Source: Endozoicomonas sp. G2_2 (lineage in GTDB: Bacteria > Pseudomonadota > Gammaproteobacteria > Nevskiales > Salinisphaeraceae). From it: a stretch of DNA of 64,000 nucleotides. The translations under genes and the position numbers were made by a program. The notes beneath the pieces are model-generated. The model did not search any database and was not told the DNA's origin. It was given only the letters and a program-made list of their open reading frames with translations. Shown one piece after another: positions 55,783 to 64,000 of this stretch. The stretch lies in the NCBI RefSeq assembly GCF_017744135.1, contig NZ_JAGHQU010000006.1:1-64000 (forward strand). The letters run 5' to 3'. Positions within the stretch are counted from its first letter, which is position 1, and each line of letters starts with the position of its first letter.

Positions 55783-56070
55783 CTATGAATGGCTCGTGTT
55801 GACGCGTTCGCGCAGTTCCTTGCCGGGCTTGAAGTGCGGCACGTACTTGCGTGGAATATCGACCGCTTCGCCGGTCTTCGGATTACGCCCACGCCGTGCC
55901 GGCCTGTGGTGCACCGAGAAACTGCCAAAGCCGCGGATTTCGACCCGGCCACCGCTGGCCAGCTCCGTAATCACGTCGTCGAGTAGTAGTTTGACGGCAA
56001 GCTCAACGTCACGGTGCGACATATGCGCCTGACGCTGGACCAGCCGTTCGATCAGCTCCGATTTAGTCAT
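55783..56070 (-). CDS. ihfB: Integration host factor subunit beta
   Basis: The product has 95 residues from ATG 56070 with an AGGA site upstream; twelve further codons are open but not family-like. [20 protein letters not shown], the [17 protein letters not shown] segment and [20 protein letters not shown] define IhfB, the last containing the DNA-intercalating proline loop. It bends DNA as a heterodimer with IhfA. It follows rpsA after a terminator, so it probably also has its own promoter. Confidence 0.96.
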   Translation of the reverse strand: MTKSELIERLVQRQAHMSHRDVELAVKLLLDDVITELASGGRVEIRGFGSFSVHHRPARRGRNPKTGEAVDIPRKYVPHFKPGKELRERVNTSHS

Positions 56071-56139
56071 CCAGCGTCCTCTCCCTGGAAACGCCGCCCC
56101 CGTCATATGCCGTTGGGCATATCCCTAATCAGAAAGGTA

Positions 56140-56173
56140 ATTAAAACGCGGGGCGCCTGCAAGCACCCCGCGT
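56140..56173 (-). terminator. Rho-independent terminator after rpsA
   Basis: On the minus strand ACGCGGGG (56166–56173) pairs with CCCCGCGT (56146–56153) over a 12-base loop, followed by TTTTAATT-like sequence down to 56140. It begins 18 bases past the rpsA stop. It separates rpsA from ihfB. Confidence 0.8.
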
Positions 56174-56190
56174 CTTTCGCCGCGATATTT

Positions 56191-57876
<1,686 letters not shown>

Positions 57877-58008
57877 GGGGGGAGAAAATCCTGCGGCGCA
57901 ACGACTACGGCGCCATCCGTGGTTGATAAAACAATCCGGCAGTGGCCTTGCGCCACGACCGGTCCCATTTAACGCGAGGCCGATATATCCGGCCCTGGAC
58001 CGCTCAGC

Positions 58009-58698
58009 TTAAATCCAGCCCTTTTCGCGCACAAGACGGCGCACTCGTGCGAGTGACGCCGCCACCGATTCGCCGGTGGTATCGATGACATGCGCATCGT
58101 CCGCCGGCTTGAGGGGCGCGACCTCACGCGATGCATCGCGCGCGTCCCGCTCCAATATCTCTCGATATATCCGGTCAAGATTAGCATCAACGCGCATACC
58201 CGACAACTGCGCAAAACGCCGATCGGCGCGTTCCCTGGCTGTCGCGGTCACGTACAGTTTCAGGTCGGCTTCGGGAAAGATGACGGTACCCATGTCACGC
58301 CCGTCCGCGATCAGCCCCGGCGGCACTGCGAAATCGCGCTGGCGAGCAAGCAGCGCCTGCCGAATCGACGGCTGGACCGCCCATTGCGATGCGGCCCCCG
58401 AAACGGCGTCGGTGCGAATGGCATCGGTCACGTCTTCGCCATCGAGCCACACACGCTGACCCGCGCCGGTATCCGGCTCGAAGATCAGGTCGAGATTGCG
58501 CGACGCGGTCACTGCGGCGTCTAGATCCTGCGACCGCCCGGCATCGAGGCCACGCCGCAACGCCAGTAGTCCGACCAGACGATAAAGCGCGCCGCTGTCG
58601 AGCAACCACCAGCCGAGTTCGCGCGCCAGCGCCGAGGCGAGCGTACCCTTGCCGGCGCCGCCCGGCCCGTCGAGCGTCATGACCGGCGCGCGGCTCAT
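58009..58698 (-). CDS. cmk: Cytidylate kinase
   Basis: The product has 229 residues with P-loop LDGPGGAGKGTLASAL at the N-terminus, LLDSGALYRLVGLLALRRGL, and IADGRDMGTVIFPEADLKLY. It phosphorylates CMP and dCMP. Its ATG overlaps the aroA stop as ATGA, a coupling seen in related genomes. The 132-bp gap to rpsA carries the rpsA leader. Confidence 0.97.
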   Translation of the reverse strand: MSRAPVMTLDGPGGAGKGTLASALARELGWWLLDSGALYRLVGLLALRRGLDAGRSQDLDAAVTASRNLDLIFEPDTGAGQRVWLDGEDVTDAIRTDAVSGAASQWAVQPSIRQALLARQRDFAVPPGLIADGRDMGTVIFPEADLKLYVTATARERADRRFAQLSGMRVDANLDRIYREILERDARDASREVAPLKPADDAHVIDTTGESVAASLARVRRLVREKGWI

Positions 58699-60029
58699 GC
58701 GCCCTGCTCGCGCGCGTCGATCACGAGACCGGCCGCGCCGGCCTTGGCGACGAAGCCGGGAAAAGAGGTATCGACATAGTCACAGTCGTCGATCTCGATC
58801 GGCGCGCTCGCTCGCAGACCGGCCATGGCGAAGGCCATCGCAATGCGATGATCCTCGTGGCTATGGATTTGCCCGCCAGTGAAACTGTGCGGCTCCGGCC
58901 GCCCGGTGATGGTCAGCCCGTCCGGCTGCACGCTCACCTCCACACCGAGCGCGGCCAGGCCGTCGGCCATGACCGCAATACGATCGGATTCCTTCACGCG
59001 CAGCTCGGCGGCATCGGTGAGTCGCGTCTTACCCTGCGCACAGGCGGCCGCGATGAAGATCGCGGGAAACTCGTCGATTGCAAGCTCCACGTCGCGCCCG
59101 CCGATATCCACTCCTCTCAGGGACGCCGGGCGCACGACGATATCGGCCACGGGCTCGCCCGCCTGTTCGCGCGTGTTGGTGAGCGTAATGTCCGCGCCCA
59201 TGCGATCGAGAATATCGATCACACCCCGCCGTGTCGGATTGATGCCGACACCGGTCAGCGTCAGCGGCTCTGCCCCGTTGCGCGGTTGCGCGATCGATGC
59301 GCCGACCAGAAAGAACGCGGCCGACGACAGATCCGCGGGCACGGCCACGTCGAACGCCCGTAGCGACTGACCGCCGGCAAGCGACAGGGCCGCCCCGTCG
59401 CGCGAAAGCGCCACGCCGAAAGCGCCAAGCATGCGCTCGGTATGGTCGCGGCTGACGCCGGGCTCGTGCACGGTCGTCACGCCCTTCGCGTAGAGACCGG
59501 CAAGTAGAACGCAGGATTTGATCTGCGCGCTTGCAACCGGCGGCGTGTACTCGATTGCCTGCAGTGACCGGCCGCCCGTGATACGCAGCGGCGCGCGCCG
59601 GCCTTCGCTTCCCGCGATATGCGCACCCATCGCCGTGAGCGGGTCGATGACGCGCCCCATCGGCCGGCGCGAAAGACTGGCGTCGCCGGTGAGAACGCTA
59701 TCGAACGCCTGGCCGGCCATCAGGCCGGACAACAGCCGCATCGACGTACCGGAGTTGCCCAGATCCAGCGGCATACCGGGCGGCGTGAGCCCATCGCGCC
59801 CCACGCCGTCGACCACGAGCGACTCGGCGTCGCGTACGAACGATACGCCCATCGCCTCGAATGCGCGCAGCGTCGCGAGACAGTCCGCGCTTTCCAGAAA
59901 ACCGGTGATACGCGAGCGCCCATCGGCGATCGCCGAAAACATGATCGCACGATGCGAAACCGACTTGTCGCCGGGCACCTGTAGCGTGCCGCCGAGCGTG
60001 CCGCCGGGCTGGACATGAAAACAGCGCAT
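58695..60029 (-). CDS. aroA: 3-phosphoshikimate 1-carboxyvinyltransferase (EPSP synthase)
   Basis: The product has 444 residues from ATG 60029. The frame is open 26 codons upstream but enters tyrA; GGTLQVPGDKSVSHRAIMF is the family start. PLDLGNSGTSMRLLSGLMAG and the late ELRVKESDRIAVMADGL segment are diagnostic. It makes EPSP in the shikimate pathway. The start lies one base after the tyrA stop. In Pseudomonas these two genes are fused; here they are adjacent but separate. Confidence 0.96.
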   Translation of the reverse strand: MRCFHVQPGGTLGGTLQVPGDKSVSHRAIMFSAIADGRSRITGFLESADCLATLRAFEAMGVSFVRDAESLVVDGVGRDGLTPPGMPLDLGNSGTSMRLLSGLMAGQAFDSVLTGDASLSRRPMGRVIDPLTAMGAHIAGSEGRRAPLRITGGRSLQAIEYTPPVASAQIKSCVLLAGLYAKGVTTVHEPGVSRDHTERMLGAFGVALSRDGAALSLAGGQSLRAFDVAVPADLSSAAFFLVGASIAQPRNGAEPLTLTGVGINPTRRGVIDILDRMGADITLTNTREQAGEPVADIVVRPASLRGVDIGGRDVELAIDEFPAIFIAAACAQGKTRLTDAAELRVKESDRIAVMADGLAALGVEVSVQPDGLTITGRPEPHSFTGGQIHSHEDHRIAMAFAMAGLRASAPIEIDDCDYVDTSFPGFVAKAGAAGLVIDAREQGA

Positions 60030-60030
60030 C

Positions 60031-60921
60031 TCAGCCACGCCCCGCAGCAAAGCCGTCGCGCGCGGTCTTGGCTCGACCAAACGTCGTCGCCAGCGTGGCG
60101 CGATCACCGGCCGCGATCGCCGTACGCACTGCTTCGAGATCGCCGATATAGCGGTCGAGCACCGGCAGAATGGCGTCGTGGTTGGCGGTCACGATATCGC
60201 CCCAGAGGTCAGGGTTGCTGGACGCGATGCGGGTGAAATCGGCAAACCCGCCCGCCGCGTATTCGAAGATTTCGGTGCGTTCCGCCATGCGCGCCAACGT
60301 ATCGACGAGCGTGAACGCGAGCACGTGCGGCAGATGGCTGGTCGCGGCCAGTACTTCGTCGTGATGGGCCGCGTCCATCTCGCTGACACGCGCGCCAAGC
60401 GCTGACCAGAGCGCCTCCACGCGGGACAGCGCATCGCGGTCTGTTTCCGGCGTCGGCGTGAGAATGACGCGCCGCTGCTCGAACAGCGTGGCAAAACCCG
60501 CGTCGAGCCCGCTGCGTTCCGTGCCCGCGATGGGATGACCCGGCACGAAGCGCCCGATCGCCGACCCCAGCCCGGCACGCGCGTCCGCAATCACGCTCAG
60601 CTTGGTGCTGCCGGTGTCCGTGACCACCGCGTCCGGCGCCAGCCCGTCGACAATATCGGCAAACACGCCGGGCATGGCGCCGATCGGCACCGCGAGCACG
60701 ACCAGCGTGGCGCCGTCGACCGCCCGCGTCAGGTTCGTCTCTGCCCGATCGGCGAGTCCGAGCGCCCGTGCCCGATCCGCTTCCGCGCGATCGGCCACGC
60801 CCGCGCTGATCCCGCCGCGATAGCCGGCTGCACGCAGACCGCGCGCGATCGACCCGCCGATCAGCCCGAGGCCGACGACACAGATCCGTTCGTTATTCAG
60901 CGCCGTGTCGACAGCGCTCAT
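60031..60921 (-). CDS. tyrA: Prephenate dehydrogenase
   Basis: The product has 296 residues with the N-terminal Rossmann motif VVGLGLIGGSIARGLRAAG, then VVLAVPIGAMPGVFADIV, and VTDTGSTKLSVIADARAGLG. The catalytic-region segment FVPGHPIAGTERSGLDAGFA is present. It converts prephenate to hydroxyphenylpyruvate for tyrosine, using NAD. It is monofunctional, with no chorismate mutase domain. The start overlaps the hisC stop as ATGA, and the stop is one base from aroA. Confidence 0.95.
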   Translation of the reverse strand: MSAVDTALNNERICVVGLGLIGGSIARGLRAAGYRGGISAGVADRAEADRARALGLADRAETNLTRAVDGATLVVLAVPIGAMPGVFADIVDGLAPDAVVTDTGSTKLSVIADARAGLGSAIGRFVPGHPIAGTERSGLDAGFATLFEQRRVILTPTPETDRDALSRVEALWSALGARVSEMDAAHHDEVLAATSHLPHVLAFTLVDTLARMAERTEIFEYAAGGFADFTRIASSNPDLWGDIVTANHDAILPVLDRYIGDLEAVRTAIAAGDRATLATTFGRAKTARDGFAAGRG

Positions 60922-62054
60922 TGCGCGGCAAGAACCGTGTCGAGCGCGGAGAGAAATGTCTGATTTTCCGTCTCGCTTCCGACCGTTACACGCAGATGCT
61001 CAGGCATGTCGTAACTGGCCAGCGGACGCACGATCACGCCCTCGCGCAGCATGGCATCGAACAGCGGGGTGGATTCGCGGCCGCAGTCGAACGTGATGAA
61101 GTTCGCCTGCGACGGTAGACAGGACAGCCCGCGGGCTTCGAGTTCCTGGGCGAGCGAGGCCCGCTGTACCGCGTTCGTTTCGGTGCTGTAGACGACGAAA
61201 TCGTCGTCTGCCAGCGCCGCTTCGGCGCAGTGCATGGCCACCATGTTGACGTTGAACGGCTGACGCACCCGGTTGATGAGGTCGGCCACTTCCGCCGACG
61301 ACAGGGCATAGCCCACACGCAGGCCGGCCATCCCATAAATCTTCGAGAAAGTGCGCGTAACAATCAGATTCGGATACCGTTCCAGCCATGCGCGACTGTT
61401 CGGCCGCTCGCTGTCTGCCTGATATTCGAGATAGGCCTCGTCCAGCACGACCACGACGCCTTTCGGGACCGCATCCATGAACGATTCGATCGCGTCCGGC
61501 GCCAGCCAGGTCCCGGTCGGGTTGTTCGGGCTGGCAATGAACACCACGCCGGTGTTGTCGTCGATATGGTCGAGGAACCCGTCGAGATCGTGCCCGTAGG
61601 GCATGTCGGCCTCGGCGCCGAGCGCCGGCACGACCCGCGTCTCGGCGTTCACCGCGCGCGCGACGATGGGATAGACCGCGAAGGCATACTGCGAGAAAAC
61701 GGCGTTCTTGCCCGGCCCGAGAAATACGCGCGCCGTGAGTTCAAGCACATCGTTGGAGCCGTTGCCCAGCGTAATGCGTGACATCTCGATATCGTGGCGC
61801 ACTGCCAGCTTCTGCTTGAGCGCGAAGCCGTTGCCGTCGGGATAACGGTGCAAATCGCCCGCACCATCGCGGGTGAACGCGGCCAGCGCGCGCTTCACGG
61901 CCGGTGCCGTGCCGAATGGGTTCTCGTTCGAGGCGAGCTTCACGATCGAGCTCAGGCCCAGCTCGCGCTTGAGGTCCTCGATCGGCTTGCCCGGCACGTA
62001 AGTGTGCAGGCCATGAATACCGGCATGCGCCTGCTCCGAGATCGTAATACTCAT
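60918..62054 (-). CDS. hisC: Histidinol-phosphate aminotransferase
   Basis: The product has 378 residues, a class I/II PLP aminotransferase. KLASNENPFGTAPAVKRAL, the FIASPNNPTGTWLAP segment and the PLP lysine in VTRTFSKIYGMAGLRVGYAL are present. In this aromatic cluster the enzyme (hisC2 type) is thought also to transaminate aromatic keto acids, completing phenylalanine and tyrosine synthesis beside PheA and TyrA. It overlaps tyrA by four bases. Confidence 0.95.
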   Translation of the reverse strand: MSITISEQAHAGIHGLHTYVPGKPIEDLKRELGLSSIVKLASNENPFGTAPAVKRALAAFTRDGAGDLHRYPDGNGFALKQKLAVRHDIEMSRITLGNGSNDVLELTARVFLGPGKNAVFSQYAFAVYPIVARAVNAETRVVPALGAEADMPYGHDLDGFLDHIDDNTGVVFIASPNNPTGTWLAPDAIESFMDAVPKGVVVVLDEAYLEYQADSERPNSRAWLERYPNLIVTRTFSKIYGMAGLRVGYALSSAEVADLINRVRQPFNVNMVAMHCAEAALADDDFVVYSTETNAVQRASLAQELEARGLSCLPSQANFITFDCGRESTPLFDAMLREGVIVRPLASYDMPEHLRVTVGSETENQTFLSALDTVLAAQ

Positions 62055-62089
62055 GATTTCAATACGTTCCGAACAGATTTGAACGTGAC

Positions 62090-63196
62090 TTATGAATTCG
62101 AATCGGGGCCGATCGCGCGCGGATAGGAACCCAGAACCTTCAGCATGGCCGCCTGCGACTCGATCGCGTCCAGCACCTGGCGCACACGCGCTTCCTCGAT
62201 ATGGCCTTCCAGATCGATGAAGAAATTGTAGTCCCAGGCCTGGCGACGTGACGGGCGCGATTCGATCCGCGTGAGATCGACGCCGGCCTCTGCCCCGGGG
62301 GTGAGCAGCCGATGCAGCATGCCCGGCTGATTGCGGATCGCCACCAGAATCGACGTCATGTCGTTACCGGTCGCCGGCACGCGCTGATTGCCGAGCACGA
62401 GAAACCGTGTGGTGTTGTTCGGCTCGTCCTCGATGTTCGAGGCCAGCATGGGCAGCTCGTAGAACTCGGAGGCGGCACGACCCGCGATCGCAGCCGCCTG
62501 GCTTTCGGCAGCAACGCGACGCGCGGCCTCGCCATTGCTGGACACCGCTTCGCGAACCACGCCGGGCAGCTGGCGATCCAGCCACTTGCGACACTGGGCG
62601 AGCGACTGCGCATGGGCAACCACCCGCTTGACCGACCCGAGATCGCTCTCGCGCGAGAGCAGGTGATGATGCACCGCCAGCGCCACCTCGCCGCAGATGG
62701 CCAGCGAACTGCCGACCAGCTGATCCAGCGTGTGGCTGACCACCCCTTCCGTCGAGTTCTCGACCGGCACCACGCCGAAATCGGCGTTGCCGGCCTCGAC
62801 TTCGCGAAAGATCTCGTCGATCGCGGGCAACGGCAAGGCCCGCACCGAGTGGCCGAAATGCTTGTAGACCGCGGCCTGGGTGTATGTGCCTTCCGGCCCG
62901 AGATAGGCGACTCTGAGCGGCGATTCCAATGCCAGACACGCCGACATCACCTCGCGCATCAAACGCGTGATGGTGGCGTTGTCGAGCGGGCCTTCGTTGC
63001 GTTCGGCAACGCGGCGCAGCACATCGGCCTCGCGCTCGGGCCGATAGAAATCGGTTCGCTGCTGGGCCTGCTTGATCTGCGCGACATCGAGCGCGACACC
63101 GGCGCGCTCAGCGATAAGAGACTGGATCTGCTGATCCAGTGTATCGATACGCTGGCGCGCCTCGGCCAGTGCCTGATCGTCGGACTTGTCGCTCAT
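62090..63196 (-). CDS. pheA: Bifunctional chorismate mutase / prephenate dehydratase
   Basis: The product has 368 residues. An AroQ chorismate mutase domain (RQRIDTLDQQIQSLIAERAG) is followed by the prephenate dehydratase domain (AYLGPEGTYTQAAVYKHFG, then GVVPVENSTEGVVSHTLDQL). The C-terminal ACT domain has GMLHRLLTPGAEAGVDLTRI and the ESRPSRRQAW phenylalanine-binding motif. It is therefore probably feedback-inhibited by phenylalanine. Gaps to serA (9 bp) and hisC (35 bp) suggest one operon. Confidence 0.96.
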   Translation of the reverse strand: MSDKSDDQALAEARQRIDTLDQQIQSLIAERAGVALDVAQIKQAQQRTDFYRPEREADVLRRVAERNEGPLDNATITRLMREVMSACLALESPLRVAYLGPEGTYTQAAVYKHFGHSVRALPLPAIDEIFREVEAGNADFGVVPVENSTEGVVSHTLDQLVGSSLAICGEVALAVHHHLLSRESDLGSVKRVVAHAQSLAQCRKWLDRQLPGVVREAVSSNGEAARRVAAESQAAAIAGRAASEFYELPMLASNIEDEPNNTTRFLVLGNQRVPATGNDMTSILVAIRNQPGMLHRLLTPGAEAGVDLTRIESRPSRRQAWDYNFFIDLEGHIEEARVRQVLDAIESQAAMLKVLGSYPRAIGPDSNS

Positions 63197-63205
63197 GGCC
63201 GCGCG

Positions 63206-64000
63206 CTAGGCCGCGTCGCTGCCTACCGCGCCGAGATAGCGTACGCACAGCACGCCTTCGATACCGCGCAGTTCCTCGAGCGCCTCGTCGGCCACCTCGG
63301 CGTCAACATCGACCAGCGTGTACGCCACTTCGCCCTTCGACTTGTTGAGCAGATCGGCGATGTTGTGGCCATGCCGCGCGAGCGTCGACGAGATCTGCCC
63401 GACCATGTTTGGCACGTTGTTGTTCACGACCGCAATGCGATGGGCATTGGCGGTCGGCGGCATGATCGCTTCCGGGAAGTTCACCGAATTGCGGATGTTG
63501 CCGACTTCCAAATAGTCACGCAGCTGCTCGGCGATCATGACCGCACTGTTGTCCTCGGCCTCGTCGGTGGACGCACCCAGATGCGGCAGCGTGATCACGC
63601 GCTCGTGGCCACGCAGCTTTTCGGACGGAAAATCGCAGACATAGTAGTTGATCTTGCCGGACTCCAGCGCGCCGAGCACCGCGTCCTCGTCGACGATTTC
63701 GGCACGCGAGAAGTTGAGCAGCACAGCGCCCTTGCGCATCAGCTTGATGCGCTGGGCATCGATAAGCCCGCGCGTATCCTCCACCAGCGGCACATGCAGG
63801 GACACGAAGTCCGAGCGCGACAGCAACTCGTCGATCGACAGCGCTTCGGACACGCCGGCGTTGAGGCGCCAGGCGTTGTTCACCGTGATGCCGGGATCGA
63901 AGCCCTGGACGCTCATGCCCAGGCCCTGGGCGGCATTGGCCACGTTCACGCCGATTGCGCCCAGGCCGGCGACGCCGAGCGTGCGGCCCGGCAGTTCGAC
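63206..64000 (-). CDS. serA: D-3-phosphoglycerate dehydrogenase (partial, N-terminus outside window)
   Basis: The frame is open from the window edge to the stop at 63206, about 264 residues of the C-terminal part. The NAD-binding motif GRTLGVAGLGAIGVNVANAA, the VSLHVPLVEDTRGLIDAQRI segment and the catalytic histidine region ITLPHLGASTDEAEDNSAVM are visible. A C-terminal ACT domain (NNNVPNMVGQISSTLARHGH) follows. It starts serine synthesis. The layout fits the short ACT-type SerA. It is first in the visible part of the serA–pheA–hisC–tyrA–aroA run. Confidence 0.92.
   Translation of the reverse strand, partial: VELPGRTLGVAGLGAIGVNVANAAQGLGMSVQGFDPGITVNNAWRLNAGVSEALSIDELLSRSDFVSLHVPLVEDTRGLIDAQRIKLMRKGAVLLNFSRAEIVDEDAVLGALESGKINYYVCDFPSEKLRGHERVITLPHLGASTDEAEDNSAVMIAEQLRDYLEVGNIRNSVNFPEAIMPPTANAHRIAVVNNNVPNMVGQISSTLARHGHNIADLLNKSKGEVAYTLVDVDAEVADEALEELRGIEGVLCVRYLGAVGSDAA

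Overview
This is a GC-rich gammaproteobacterial chromosome segment. The strongest evidence for the class is conserved gene order: dapA–gcvR–bcp … perM/bepA, dnaX–ybaB–recR, and serA–pheA–hisC–tyrA–aroA–cmk–rpsA–ihfB–lapA–lapB. A halophilic or marine lineage such as Salinisphaera is a guess from overall gene content, not something the sequence proves.

Region 1 (1–26 kb) is a surface-polysaccharide locus. A short plus-strand end (gene end, rfbB, glycosyltransferase) converges on a long minus-strand cluster. Read in transcription order the cluster is: wzb, wza, wzc, a wlbA/wbpB-like dehydrogenase, an N-acetyltransferase, a DegT aminotransferase, a FkbM methyltransferase, a Wzx flippase, a glycosyltransferase, a UDP-sugar 2-epimerase, two glycosyltransferases, a decayed FkbM gene, a methyltransferase, an IS3 element, a decayed gene end, a glycosyltransferase, a CapK-like adenylate-forming protein, another possible gene remnant, an EpsG-type polymerase and a UDP-sugar dehydrogenase. 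The dehydrogenase, WlbA-like, aminotransferase, acetyltransferase and epimerase genes together fit a UDP-2,3-diacetamido-2,3-dideoxy-hexuronate pathway. The stretch from about 4 to 13 kb is more AT-rich than the rest and holds all the debris, as expected of a fast-changing glycan region. A PrcB-like lipoprotein and an orphan cysC follow.

Region 2 (26.8–38.4 kb) holds a sirtuin, a photolyase pair (FeS-type and CPD class I, overlapping by 4 bases), orn, phhB, the dnaX–ybaB–recR operon, the 4.5S RNA gene, an MHYT-GGDEF-EAL protein, a small acidic exported protein and tRNA-Ser(GGA). Between phrB and orn lies a promoter plus terminator unit of about 200 nt with no credible ORF, a candidate small RNA.

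Region 3 (38.7–43.6 kb) is a yjbEFGH-type exopolysaccharide operon. It has two tandem yjbE-like genes and a terminator-like hairpin inside the start of yjbF.

Region 4 (43.6–64 kb) is core genome: dapA / gcvR–bcp, a MITE-like element inserted exactly at the bcp stop codon, phoH, glcDEF, perM / bepA, then the lapB–lapA–ihfB–rpsA–cmk–aroA–tyrA–hisC–pheA–serA run on the minus strand. Many neighbours overlap by ATGA or GTGA, so translational coupling is common.
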